From Protea cynaroides (Eukaryota > Streptophyta > Magnoliopsida > Proteales > Proteaceae), in contig CM053267.1 in the NCBI GenBank assembly GCA_028583415.1, forward strand, positions 53,768,914 through 53,832,913: 64,000 bases of DNA, given 5' to 3'. This document shows, piece by piece, positions 34,960-46,900 of this stretch (position 1 is its first letter; the number at the start of each line of letters is the position of its first letter). The position numbers and the translations under genes are program-made. Below the pieces are notes generated by a model. That model ran no database searches. It was given only the letters and a program-made list of their open reading frames with translations, and had not been told where the DNA came from.

Positions 34960-35960
34960 GTGGTTCCACAAAGAAGGTCTGAAAGAGTTCATCAACATTC
35001 TACAAGGTATTCTCCAAATGAGTATGTACTTAATTATGTACTCTTGACTGATGGGGGAGAGCCTGAATGCTATGAGCAAGCTATGAAAATTGAAGACAAG
35101 ACTAAATGGGTTGATGCTATGGAAGATGAGATGAAATCTTTGCATGACAACCACACCTTTGAGTTGGTAGAGTTACCAGAAGGAAAAAGGGCTTTAAAGA
35201 ATCGATGGGTTTATAGGTTGAAGCAAGATGATAGTTCTTCACACCCACGATATAAAGCTAGGTTGGTTGTTAAGGGCTTTAGTCAGAAAAAGGGGATAAA
35301 CTTTGAGGAAATTTTTTCTCCAGTTGTGAAGATGTCTTCTATCTGAGTTATTCTTGGCTTAACCGCCAGTCTTGATTTGGAAGTTGAGCAGATGGATGTG
35401 AAAACTGCTTTTCTTCATGGTGATTTAGAAGAAGAAATCTACATGGAGCAGCCAGAGGGTTTCAGAGAAAAAGGAAAAGAGGAACTTGTGTGCAAGTTGA
35501 AGAAAAACTTGTATGGTTTGAAACAAGCACCGAGGCAGTGGTATAAGAAGTTTGAGTCTGTATGGGGAGCATGGCTATAAAAGACTACTTCTGATCATTG
35601 TGTATTTTTTCGTAAATTCTCTGATGATGATTTTATTATCTTGTTGCTTTATGTTGATGACATGCTTATTATTGGCCAGGATGCTTCTAGGATTGACAGG
35701 TTGAAGCATGATTTGAGCAAATCTTTTTCTATGAAAGATTTGGGGCCAGCAAAACAGATTATTGGCATAAAGATTGTACGTGATAGAAAGGCTAAGAAGT
35801 TATGACTATCACAAGAGGAGTATATTGAAAAGGTACTTAAAAGATTCAATATGAATAATGCTAAAGTGGTGAGTACTCCTCTTCCTCCACACTTTAGATT
35901 AAGTATCAAGCATAGTCCTTCTACTGAAGAAGGAAAAGAATATATGTAAAAGGTTCCTTA
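34960..35960 (+). pseudogene. Copia reverse transcriptase
   Basis: The blocks are KWVDAMEDEMKSLHDNHTFE, KNRWVYRLK and KARLVVKGFSQKKGINFEE (34960-35346). QMDVKTAFLHGDLEEEIYM and LYGLKQAPRQWYKKF follow (35377-35580), then the catalytic YVDDMLI (about 35650-35670). Stops lie at 35344-35346, 35578-35580 and near 35802 and 35946. Confidence 0.93.
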
Positions 35961-35970
35961 TGCATCAGCA

Positions 35971-36620
35971 GTGGGTAGTTTGATGTATGCAATGGTATGC
36001 ACTAGGCCAGATATTGCTCATGCCGTTGGCATAGTCAGTCGATATCTTTCTAATCCAGGAAAAGAGCATTGGAATGCAGTGAAGTGGATTATGAGATATC
36101 TTTGTGACACCTCCAATTTGAAGCTTTGTTTTGGAAGTGAGAAACCAATTCTCACTGGTTATACAGATTCAGATATGGCAGGGGATGTTGACTCAAGGAG
36201 GTCTACTTCTGGTTACTCGATCAACTTTGCAGGGGGCGGTGGCTTGGCAATCTAGGTTGCAAAAATGTGTTGTTGCTGTCTACTACGGAGGCAGAATTCA
36301 TTGCTGCTACTGAAGCAAGTAAAGAGTTAATATGGATGCGAAAGTTTCTACAAGAACTTGGTTTTACATAAGAGAGGTATGTGTTGTTATGTGATAGTCA
36401 GAGTGCTATTCATCTTGGTAAGAATTCAACCTTTCATTCTAGGTCCAAACATATTGATGTGAGGTATCATTGGATACGCGATGCTTTGGATGATAAATTG
36501 TTAGAACTTGAGAAGGTTCATACGGATGATAATAGTGCTGATATGTTGACAAAGTCTTTACCAAGAGATAAGTTTGAAACTTGTTGCTTGATCGCCGGTT
36601 TGGCGAGTTCCTCCACATAG
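35971..36620 (+). pseudogene. Copia RNase H
   Basis: GSLMYAMVCTRPDIAHAVG and GYTDSDMAGDVDSRRSTSGY lie in 35971-36255. After a stop and frame change the domain resumes at 36381-36620 with LLCDSQSAIHLGKNSTFHSR and HIDVRYHWIRD. It ends at TAG 36618-36620, one base before the purine tract. Confidence 0.92.
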
Positions 36621-36636
36621 TTGGGAGGGGGAGATT
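36621..36636 (+). other. Copia polypurine tract
   Basis: TTGGGAGGGGGAGATT directly precedes the LTR start and primes plus-strand DNA synthesis in this element class. Confidence 0.85.
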
Positions 36637-37230
36637 TGTTGGGTTTTTGGGCTCCCTTCCTATGTGGAAAAAGGCCCAAACCTTTGTATGTTTTAAGCCC
36701 ATTTAAGACTATTCTTTTTACCTTGTATTTAATCTTTTAAATAGGGCAAAAACGAATTAGGGTTAGGATTTAGCATCATAAGAAGAAGAGAAAGAGAGCA
36801 GCAGTTTTTCTGGGCGTAGGTGATTTGTGTAGCCGTGATCAAGCCGACGATCGGGAGGTCATCCTTGGTCCGATTGGGCTGAGTTTTGGACAGAAGGTAG
36901 AGGACACATAGTTCGTCAATCTGTACGGTCAGATTTTTTATTGGAGTTTTCTAAGTCAAGTTATTCGCTCCGTACAGAAGCCTCTGTTTCTTTGGGTGAA
37001 ATTTCTGCATCTCTTTGTTTCTTCGAGTAGTAGTTTTACTTTTTGTTGCTATTGGGGTTGTATACCCATTGGAAGAATTGGAACTAGGTTTTGTAACCTC
37101 TATTGATAATAGTGAAGTTTCGATTTGGGCTTTAGAGTCCCGTGGTTTTTTACTCTTCGATTTGAAGAAGTTTTTCCACGTTAAATTCTTGTGTCTCATG
37201 GGTGGTTGATTTATATTCATTATTTGCACA
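36637..37230 (+). repeat. Copia 3' LTR
   Basis: The LTR starts TGTTGGGTTTTTGGGC after the purine tract. The TTTAAATAGGG at about 36735-36745 could be its TATA-like element. The 3' edge is tentative because the partner LTR is not visible. Confidence 0.6.
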
Positions 37231-37316
37231 TATTGTTAGGGCTGAAAATATTTTTGTGATATACTTGTTATCTTCTCATAAGTTCGATCAGGTGTGGGAG
37301 TGATTTTTCCCTAAGA

Positions 37317-37319
37317 GAT

Positions 37320-37356
<37 letters not shown>
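37317..37356. repeat. (GA)n microsatellite
   Basis: About 20 GA units with one GAAA interruption. Confidence 0.95.
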
Positions 37357-37399
37357 TCATGATATGGGTTGGGTTTAACGGAAGTACTCAGTGGTATGG

Positions 37400-37642
37400 T
37401 CGAAATTTGGATCACATCTCAATTGTGTGGTCTCATGTGACAAGGCGGGAGACAGATAAAAAAAATTTTCCCTTAACAGTTTTTAAGAGGTGGATTTAAC
37501 TGTCATTAGTGTTTAAATTTATACACCAGTTCTAATCCTAAGACATCGGGTAAGTTTTAACCCATTCAGACTAGAAATTTAAGGGAAAAAGACCAATAAA
37601 TTGTGACCATACAATTGAGATGCGATATCCAAATTTCACGGG
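37400..37642. mobile_element. MITE with imperfect terminal inverted repeats
   Basis: The left arm at about 37400-37440 (CGAAATTTGGAT, CATCTCAATTGTGTGGTC) is complementary to the right arm at about 37600-37642. A second inner pair (TTTTCCCTTA and TAAGGGAAAA) extends the pairing. There is no coding capacity. Target duplications were not identified. Confidence 0.6.
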
Positions 37643-38779
37643 TGGTTAATTAGCAGTTTTATATTATCCATCCAACGGCTGGTCCCTGAAGGCTTGTTCT
37701 TGATGTAGTTAGGAAGTGGTGGTTTCTCTCTCTTCGGCCTGTTAGGGTGTTTTTGAATATGGCACTGTTGGAAAATATTCAAAACTAAAGATAAATGGGA
37801 AGAAAATTTATATGTACCATATCCCTAAGTATGTTGGCAATCGTGAATATAGCAAATGCTATCACATAACTGTAATTAACTCTAAATTATTTCATATTTA
37901 ATTATTAACTTATACTTTTATTTGCATCCGAATTCCTTACATTTCAAAAGTAAAATAAAAATTACATCTAAAAAGTATCATTAAGAAATTTAGGTGATTT
38001 AATTTATATAATCATGTTAGGTAATAACTTATAAAAATTTTATTTTTAAGTTTAAAAAATTCACTTCCAATGCTTTTAATTTTCCTTGCATTTAAACTGA
38101 ACCTAAGAAAATGGTTGGGCCGAGTAGTGCCTCTATGGTGCAATTCTGAATTTTATGAATCTAACTCCAATATAAAACAGTCATAATGGCATCCATTTTG
38201 TAGTTGTCCCTTCATGCATTTCAAAGTTGGGCTGAATTGGAAACAACTCAAAACTAGAAGAAAGATAAAGAAAATAAAAACAACAGTTGAGATTGTATCG
38301 AATAACTATTAGAGAAATGGGTTGAAACTCCTCTTTATATTTATAAGGAGAAAAAAAAAAAAAAAACAGATACCATCAAATATCTCCAATAAATATGCTC
38401 AAAAGCCATAAATTTTCTTTAAAATATGCATGTTTGTTGATCATTCAGTCATGTTTTTTAATAATCACAGATATTGATCACTTGAGTCTCTATTTGGAAA
38501 AAACAATTATTTAACAAACATTTAAAAAAGTAAAGAATAATATTTTGAATTAACCCAGACAATGACCATATCATACCGTAAATGCAGTCTATAATTTCAT
38601 CATGGAGTGAATTTTTTTTTCTCGAAGACACTTAAAATTGAACTGTAATTTTTTTTTTCAATGTTTGTTTTCAAAAGATAAAATATAGTAATTTTTAAGG
38701 AGGAGAGAATAGAGACTTGATCTTTCTTTTGCCTATTAAACAAGCATTGGAATTTTTTTACATATAAAATGTTACATGT
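37643..38779. other. AT-rich stretch without recognised features
   Basis: No ORF, repeat with a partner in the window, or RNA gene was seen. Confidence 0.5.
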
Positions 38780-39500
38780 AAAATTATACATCAAAACAAA
38801 TGGAACCAAAGTGAAATTTTTTACATAATCAATCCAAAATTTCATTCCCACATTTTATTATAAATGACTTAATTGTGCCACATGGGAATCCGAATCAACC
38901 GCAATTTTGACCATTGGATTGCAAGGAATGCTTTGAATTAACCATAAGTATAATTCTAGTCACAAATCCAGTTATTTTACCTCTAGTATATCTCTCTCTG
39001 CAACTCTTTGCTATTTGATTATTTTTTTTTGAATTGGAACTTGACATTAGAAGAATAGAAGGTTTTAAGGTTTGCCTGTATACAAAATATTAATTCCATC
39101 CAACCAACCATATCATAGAAAATAAATAATCATGCACTTCCTCTCTTTTTTTTCTTTCTTTCTTTTTTTTTTTTTTTTTGGGTGAGGGGTGTTAAAAAAA
39201 ATAGTCATTCACCTATTAATGAAGATGTGTGATCTAAAGGGAAAAAAAAAATTCTACAAAATGGTAAATAGTTGGAATTCTTTGGGGTGGAAGTCTATTT
39301 AATCATGACTATTAAAAATGTATGTTGACAAAATGAACCTTATAACTAATTAATATATATTATCTACTTCTTCCGAAAGTAAACCACCGTCCGTAAATGG
39401 TATTGACATAAATTAGTCTTTGGCAATGGATCACTTTAACTGAAAGATAATCATTGGCTAGCTGCTTGAAATTTTTATAGATACTAATAAAAAAAAATGG
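38780..39500. repeat. R repeat unit upstream of gene copy 2
   Basis: It matches the R units at 20450-21165 and 49765-50430, sharing AATTTCATTCCCACATTTTA, GACTTAATTGTGCCACATGG and ATGTTGACAAAATGAACC. It shows the empty S site. Confidence 0.8.
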
Positions 39501-39801
39501 TGTGTGTTGATTTGATATCTTTCTGCCTTTAGCTCAGGAAGTTAAGAAAAGGGGATCCAAATCCTCTCTTGCGGAGGGTCTTGTGGTTGATCTAAGGGAT
39601 TGGAGATCAGTCGGTCTACGCTTATCAATACATGAGGAGATGGGCCGACTGAAATTCCGCCCTTAGCAGATGACAGATCGACAAGAAACGATTTGATTAC
39701 AAGAAAAAGTGGGTTATAGGTTTGGATTCAGAGCATGGAATCCGACATGGAATTGGTTCTTCCAGCCTTTGGTGGCTTGGTTTCTGAGATCAGCCCCCAT
39801 C

Positions 39802-39999
39802 CTACCAAATCCGATCCCTCAAATCACTGATTATGGCCTTGGAGGCCACAAAGATTCCAAACCAATACGCAATCTTAGAAGTCGATGCTAAAAACCCATA
39901 AACAATAGTTTGATAAGCAGTCTGAGACCTCCATTTATTTTTAATTGAAATCACTTTGCCACCCACCTGAACTAGTGACGACTTTCTATCATGGCCCAT
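39802..39999 (-). CDS. Conserved hypothetical ORF, minus strand (pair member 1)
   Basis: The 65-codon minus-strand ORF shares GKVxSIKNKW, SQTAYQTIVYGF, STSxI and FVASK with the ORF at 51373-51699. Their position relative to the duplicated gene is the same, about 1.6 kb upstream of the TATA box and pointing away. I do not recognise the family. Conservation is expected from the duplication itself, so coding status is unproven. It could be the end of a host gene or an element remnant. Confidence 0.4.
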   Translation of the reverse strand: MGHDRKSSLVQVGGKVISIKNKWRSQTAYQTIVYGFLASTSKIAYWFGIFVASKAIISDLRDRIW

Positions 40000-40593
40000 T
40001 TAGTGGGGATGATTTTTTTTTATTATTCTAAGTCTGCTCAGTTGGTCGGTTGTCTCACAATAGAGTACAGAAAGGTCGCGTATCATAATATAAGATGACT
40101 GAAAAAAAAAATGCAATAAAGACCACCAACTATAATTTGAAAAGCAAACCGAAAGCAGAAGGTGCTATAATATGTCAATCTAAGTATCCAATGAAAATAA
40201 TGAGACAACATCAAAAGAAATTACAGTGAAATGAGATTGTAAAAGGTCAAGACGCTTTCCAAGAGCAAGAATGTTTTGGGCGTCTTCCACTTTGAGTTTT
40301 AATATATGGGAAAATGTATTCATGAGACTAAGATTTTACTTTTTTGATTTGTCAATTTTATGTTTGATTCATTTGATCCCATGACATTCCCACAAGAGGG
40401 AATTTGAGCAAATCTATGTATAGAGTACCTTACACTCCACTTGAAGCAATCAGAAAAGTTCAGCCCATACCATTTCATACTTTCTTGTTGCTACTCTCTT
40501 TACAATTTTGTAATGTTAAGAAACTTTTCTTTTTTGGGGGTTACAATATTTTCTTGTTCATTCCCTCATGCCTTTTAAAAGATAATGTTTTGG

Positions 40594-41095
40594 GACGATA
40601 TTGGTCAATGGAATTCAGGCAGTAAAACAGTGCGTTCGTGCTTATCGACATATACGGGTGTGAAGTAGACAATGAGATGAGTCCAAAGAGACTCATCGAG
40701 CATTAATTGGACCTGGTAAAAAGATTCTGTTTCCGGGGAAAAATTAGCCGATCGATGGACTTTGGGCAGCAAAACATCGTGTTCTTGCCTATCAACATAT
40801 ACAGGGGTGATGTGCATGATGAGACGACTCCAAAGAGAGACTGGGCGTCAATTGAACTCCATTAAAAAAGATTTTGTTTCCGGGGCCGAGAATGGTCGAT
40901 GGTATCTGGGCAGTAAAACATCGTGTTCATGTTTATTGACATATACGAGTGTTATGTGCATAATTCAGACGAATCTCTATAGACTAATCGGGCATCAATC
41001 AGACTCCAGACAAAAAGATTCTATTTCGGAGACTAATATTGGCCCAAACAATGCCATTCGGTCTTATTGACTTACATGGGTGCGATTGATGTGCC
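40594..41095. repeat. Tandem repeat, unit about 146 bp, roughly 3.4 copies
   Basis: The landmark GCAG(T/C)AAAACA recurs at 40619, 40766 and 40910 (147 and 144 bp apart), each followed by CATATAC(G/A)(G/A)G and later AAAAAGATTCT or AAAAAAGATTTT. A fourth partial unit starts near 41036. The matching region of gene copy 3 lacks it. Confidence 0.85.
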
Positions 41096-41549
41096 ACAAT
41101 TTATGATATGGCCCAACTCCATTCCGTGGCTCATTAATCTATTCCCTGTTTCTTTAATCAATAGATGTTTTACTTACACACATATACACACCCAAAAAAA
41201 AAGGAGGTGTGCAACAATTTGAATCTCTAGTCTCTAATCCCCTCACAGTGAATATTAAATGGCCTTTAAATTAATAACAATCCATGATGCGACACGGTTG
41301 ATAGAACCTTACCAAGGTCTTATCGAACCATTTCCACTTTTTGTTAGGCGTGAATTCTTTGTGATGACCTATATGATGTTTTACATCTGCGGATCACAAA
41401 AGTCGGAAAGTATCAAATGACAAGATTTTGAACCTAACACTTTTCTTGTTCAACAGGAGTTTCAACTTTCAAATCATTATTTGTGATGTAACTTTGTTTT
41501 TTATTCATTAATTTGTAAATCTTCGTGGAACTCGTTAGGGAATATGAAA

Positions 41550-41557
41550 TATAAATA
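41550..41557 (+). promoter_or_regulatory. TATA box of gene copy 2 (putative)
   Basis: TATAAATA is followed by a purine-rich leader (AAGAAGAAGAAGATTGCC, about 41620-41640) and ATGAACACAGAG at 41646. The block is conserved at 53085-53201 in front of copy 3. In copy 2 the short frame after ATG stops at once (GAGTAA) where copy 3 reads GAGATAATT. Confidence 0.55.
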
Positions 41558-41872
41558 GCAATCCTTTCCAAGAGAACAAAAGAAAATAGTCATAAAGAAT
41601 AAGGAGAGGAAGAACAAGAAAGAAGAAGAAGATTGCCAAGCTTGCATGAACACAGAGTAATTATTTTGCCTGGTACATCAAACTCCAAACTTTGCATTCT
41701 CATTATAGCATGTGATGTTACTCTTTCCTTTATTTCATGAAGTTTTTTTGTTTTGGTTCTTCAAATGTGATAAGTTTTCCATTTTAAAACTCACTTTTTG
41801 TAACGTTTACCTTTGAAGTAACATGTCGGGACAACCCAACATCTTCGAAGATGTCTCCACCTATAAGCCTAG

Positions 41873-42115
41873 ACAATATTGTACCGCGATTTTAATTATA
41901 TAAAGATATTCTTAGATGGTTGTTGCTATCTGTAATCATTCGAGCTTCCTTTGACTGGTCGGATCTATGAGGGAGGAAGTAAATATGCAAGTGAGGACGA
42001 GTTTGAAAACCCTGAGGCCACTCTGATGTATCAGTTAGAACAGAATACAAGTAGTGTGAAGCTCGGTATGAAAATATGAGCTCTTAAAACGTGGGTTTAA
42101 CACACACACAAACAC

Positions 42116-42171
<56 letters not shown>

Positions 42172-42865
42172 GATCCCTTTACCTGAGGAGTGTTGTATTT
42201 ATAGGAGATGCACAGCGTAAGTTCTTATTTGTTCATGAGGGAGAATAATTTATTTGCATGTACTTGTATTCTCCTTGAGATTCCATCACCATCCATATTC
42301 AGTGGGTCCCATACTCTAGAGGTGGGTCTCACACCACATCGACGGTGATGGGATCCCATGAAGAGTACATGTATATGCAGGTGATCCAAACTCCTTATGA
42401 GGGATCTGGCACGATCTACTGTCTTGTTGTAGTTGTTAACTCTATCCCGAACTCTTTGCCCAACTGAGCGAGATGTGAGTTGCCATGTGGGTTGGAGTTA
42501 TGGAACAGGTAAGGAGAGTGGGTGCGAGTTTGCAATTCATTCCCGGATATATCGTGGTCAATTGTAGGCAGATGGACTGACAACCGTTGGATGGTGATCT
42601 TAGGGGAGTCTTTTGATTGTGGATCGGAGATCTTTGCTCAGGGATGACGTCATCAGCAGGCTATGTTGGGAGTGGGGAGACGTAGGCGATTTGCACAGAC
42701 CCATGATCACTATTATGAGATATTCACGATCAGATCCTGTTGTATCCAACCTTTGAGGTGGAAGTCTTATGTGCTTGCAAGTGATAAGCCATGTGTCTTC
42801 TTGAGGTTGAGACATGCGGCTTGGCAAGTGTCGTCCGATTGATGGGGCCATTATCCCTAATAATG
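41873..42865. mobile_element. Insertion of about 1 kb specific to copy 2 (possible solo LTR)
   Basis: Sequence flanking this block (CACCTATAAGCCTAG and GGTTGATATGAA) is contiguous in copy 3 at about 53578-53608, so this stretch is an insertion. It contains a (GA)n run and TTGTATTTATAGGAG, which would suit an LTR. No coding domain was found, and boundaries are good to about 15 bp. Confidence 0.55.
42119..42168. repeat. (GA)n microsatellite
   Basis: About 25 uninterrupted GA units. Confidence 0.96.
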
Positions 42866-43913
42866 GTTGATATGAATAAAAAAATGTCAAGTAGCTTTGG
42901 AAAACCACATGTTTTGAGGGATTAGAAGTTTTGACGCTAACTAAGGTGGCGGCCACGGCCTGCATAAGCCAGCCTTGTATCAACCAAAAAGAAATTGTGA
43001 TCTACAAGGAATCTACATGATTTGCTTTTCAAGGTATCTAATCCAAAACCTTAAATTATTAGCTGAAGAAATTAATTAATATATAAAAACATTTAAATTC
43101 CCAACATTTTCCAATATAGAATTATTCTCCAAAGTGGTACGAGCAAATTTCAGCCCTTCCGAAACCCCTGAATTATTTTGCCTCTAATTGTTATTTTTTA
43201 AATACCAGACAATCCAATGCCTCACTATAAGAATCTTATAATAAGAAAACATTGAGGGGACCCCCTAATTACTTTAATTTTGTTCTTTTTGTAAAGCCTT
43301 GGGCTTTAATAGTAAATCCATATCCAAATAAGAGGTGAACCAATCACAAATATAATACTGTAGACACTAGAAAATATTGTTTTGGAAAGAAGAAAGTGCA
43401 GATTGTACAAAGGAGTTGGCCCATATCATGCAAGATATATAGGCTCTTTTTGGTTAGATGTGAGAAAATCTTTAGAAATTAGGCTACATAGTTGAGAACG
43501 GATTTGACATTTGATATATTAACAATCCAATGGGGTGCTGGATCTATCTAACAACAAAACTATAGGATGATAAAAAAAATTCTATTTCCAGCATTTATGC
43601 TAACACATTATTAAAAACTTGATAACCATGAAATAAAAAACATGATAATTGAAATAGGATTCCTAGTGTTCTTGTTTGCTTGTTTCTTTGGGGGTCTGTT
43701 CCTCTGTTGATGGGAATGCTGAAAGTAGAGTTTCAGCCCCCGTTGTTACGTGGTTTTGTTTCTCTAAGATATCTAGACATTAATCATGTACATTCTTTTT
43801 TCATTAATCTTTACATCTTAGATGCTTTCTCTTGGTTTTAAATACTGAATTGGATTTTGGTTTCTCAATTATATATTAGGTACTTGGATTGAAAGGGTCT
43901 TCAACTTAAAGTA

Positions 43914-45452
43914 ATGACTATGTTCCATATATATTTTCCATTGTCCTCGATGATCCTTAGTTCTATATTTCGATATAGCAAATATCAACAGGTGAAACTG
44001 GAAAATAAACTACAATATAGTTTTCCTATTTTCTTTACTTTGAGAGATTCTGACTTTTTCTTTTCATGCAGCGTGGACGTTTTGATGCTGGACAATCTGG
44101 AAGTGAAGTGGCTACTGAACCTCCACAAATGGTTGGTATATTATTATGTGAAATAGATATTAATGTGGTCTTTCCAATACTGTGTTCAGGTTTCAATCTC
44201 TTTGGGTTTTTAATGGTTTTTTGGAGTTAGCTCACAAACTCATGCAAAGGAATACAAGATATTCTACTCCCAACGCTTTATACCTTCCTTTTTAGGGATT
44301 GGGATTCATGTACAATGGCCTTACGACAACAGATTGGTTCATTTTATAAAGGGGTGTTTTTGGTGTTGAGAGGGGGAAGTATTGTTGATATGATGGTTCA
44401 ATGTAGGACCATTCACATGCAATACATCATTTTTTTTATTAATTTTTCATTTCAAAAGTTCGAACTAAGTAAGGTATGAGACTTTCACATATATAAGGCA
44501 CATAAGAGGTTTTAGTCTTAACCAATGGGAGACTATTCCCAATACTCCCTTTACTTGTTGCCCCTCTTTTTTGTGGCATTACTCGTGACAATGTGTTCTC
44601 ACTTTGGGTGACCATGGTCCCTCTTTTTTTGGATGATCATAACGAGGGAACCTCGAACTTTCCCCCCAAAAACCGTTATTTACAATGTTGCAAATTAATT
44701 GTTTTAATAATACAGAGTTTCTTCTTCAACATAAGTAGAGATTTAAACCAATTTCTTATTTATCATGCAGGAAACCATAGATCTTGAGAAAGGATCAGAA
44801 ACTGAAATAAATGAATCGAGTAGTAAATCTACTCTGAGTAATACAAGAGAATTGGACATGGAAAATTGTGAAGCTTATAATGCTTTTGAAAAAGGAATCA
44901 CAAAGGTAAGAATGAAAGAGATCCAAGGTGGTTCATAGTGCTTCTTGTTTTGTCAATTGTTTATAACATATTTTTATGCTTAAAACCAAGTTGAAACTTA
45001 GAAAAATCCACAAACATTCAAAATTAAATATTTTCGTTTACATACAAGTAGTGTTTGCTGGTTGGCATGTTACGGCCCACACAAAACCTTTTTTTTTTTT
45101 GTTTGGGTGCTAGGTGGGCCCACCACTATGGTGACCTAGAGGGAGATTGGGTGCCTAGCGGCCGGGGGAAGTGGGACTAGAAATGATAGAGAAATTAAGT
45201 GCATAGACACGGTGGGGGTACGATTCCAACATCACTCCCTAGATTTACTCTAGACAATTCACAAGTCGGCAACCGGTACAGTGCTGTGGGTAAGGGTATC
45301 ATTTAATCGGTTCGGAATCAGTAATTCAGTAAGGAAAGGCAAAAGGGTGATACCATTACCGTACTAGTTTTGGTTTGCATTTTCAATATCATTACCGTAC
45401 TGGCTCGGTTCAATTTTTTATGGTATGCTTTTATTCCGTATATATAAATTCC

Positions 45453-45521
<69 letters not shown>

Positions 45522-46900
45522 TTTTTGTTCAGTATATATACGGTTTCATATAGAACTGGGTGTACAAGAGGGTAAAATTATCATAATTATATACTGGTAT
45601 ATATTCGATATGATTCAATATGTACCCCCGGTTTGGTCCATAATATCGATACCGTACCACACCAAATAAAATTTCTGTTTTTGTATAGTGACCATGCTGC
45701 TTTTACTTTGGTTCCATTCGATACGGTTTTAGAAGTTGGGTTTCGGCTTTTGTAACATATTGACACCCTAAGCTCAGAGCACTTCATCAAGGCCCATACA
45801 AAATCTTGAAATACCAACAATTTGAACTTTAGAATCCTGGGGCAAATATGAAGCCCATTGCCCTTTAGGATGGCCTTTGAGGTGCACTTGAACCTAGCCG
45901 GGCTGGACTGGTCTAGAAATTCTATCAGCCCATTAGCAGCACTAAATTGATTGGATGTTAACAAAAATCTTAGAGATTGACAAATAACTTTCTTAGGACT
46001 CTTGAATTTGATGGCATTCCTATGAGCTCCTTGTAATGTTTTTACCTAATTTTATTCAGTATCTCAAATGTTCAACTATACTAGGCTCTATTTGGATACT
46101 TGAGAACCCAGACTGTTTGAAAGATTTGATAACATGATCAGTGTGGATCAAAATTTCTTGAGGCTTCCCCCTGTCTGCTCTCTTTACTTTGGACATACCC
46201 ATAAAGGTTAGAACAAACTCGAGAATACTCCTGGCCCCAGCACAAGCAGGCTCGTACCATGTTACATTTCTGACTCAATTTCACATTAGAATTATGGGGC
46301 ATTAATTCCACATTGGTCCCATAAGGGATTTGGTGTATATAAATTGATATGGTATTTGATTCCTTCACCTTACAAGTTGTCTTTTAGGGGTGAGTTCTCC
46401 CAAAGTTCGTATCAAGAGTATCCGCGGTAGCAACTCTGTAAGGTTAATATGGGATCGTAACAATTTCCTTTATCTATGGTCAATTCTTCATTTTCTTATG
46501 AAAGAATTTTACTTCCACTAAATCATTGATGTGAACGTAGGTTATTACACATCACCCTAAAATGGGACACCAAACACAAGAAACTCTAAATTTTCTTCAA
46601 AGAGTTGGGATGAAGGTTGCAAGTTTGGTGATTTCGGTCTCTGCAGCGGCAATTCTTACTGTTTGGCAAGTGGTTTTGGCAAACCCTTTTGGTCATAGAA
46701 AAGAAATGTTTCTCATGAAGTCCTGTGTGATATCAATGTCACTGTGTTTCTTGTTTGGTTTAGGGCTATTGATACTATCTGTTTGGCGTACAAGTTTCAT
46801 TTGCAAGATTCTTATCATGAAGCTTGTTATTGGTACTGCAATTGTTTGGATCTTGTTCATTATGGGATTGGTGGTCGCATCTATTCTGAAGGTGACCTAA
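43914..46900 (+). CDS. Small multi-pass membrane protein gene, copy 2 (four exons)
   Basis: Exons 43914-43991, 44072-44131, 44771-44905 and 46541-46900 join in phase 0 at GT-AG sites into 210 codons. The N-terminal 90 residues are polar and acidic (RGRFDAGQSGSE, then ETIDLEKGSETE). The last exon carries three hydrophobic segments: VASLVISVSAAAILTVWQVVL, SCVISMSLCFLFGLGLLIL and LVIGTAIVWILFIMGLVVASI. It ends ILKVT. I do not recognise the family; a membrane role is inferred from hydrophobicity. The start is uncertain: ATG 43914 opens the frame, but copy 3 suggests an upstream exon, and the matching acceptor here is changed from AG to AT at 43940-43941. Copies 1 and 3 are broken, so this is the only one with an intact body. 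Confidence 0.68.
45453..45518. repeat. (TA)n microsatellite in the third intron of copy 2
   Basis: About 33 TA units. Confidence 0.96.

Larger units (their letters stand above)
33362..37230 (+). mobile_element. Ty1/copia retrotransposon, 5' part in gap, decayed
   Basis: Protease, integrase, reverse transcriptase and RNase H lie in copia order on the plus strand. A purine tract (36621-36636) and a 3' LTR starting TGTTGGG at 36637 follow. The LTR end is not certain; GCACA at 37226-37230 is a candidate. The gag and 5' LTR are in the gap. At least five in-frame stops and three frameshifts make it inactive. Motifs fit the Tork/TNT1-like group, which is an inference. Confidence 0.9.

Noticed and set aside
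44473..44552. Similarity between 44473-44552 and 62803-62880 (CATATATAAG to GACTATTCCCAATACTC) as a regulatory element
   Set aside because: It looks like a shared LTR tail or old repeat; too short and diverged to define a feature.
45375..45575. Plus-strand ORF with a Tyr-Ile repeat
   Set aside because: It is produced by the (TA)n run in an intron of gene copy 2.
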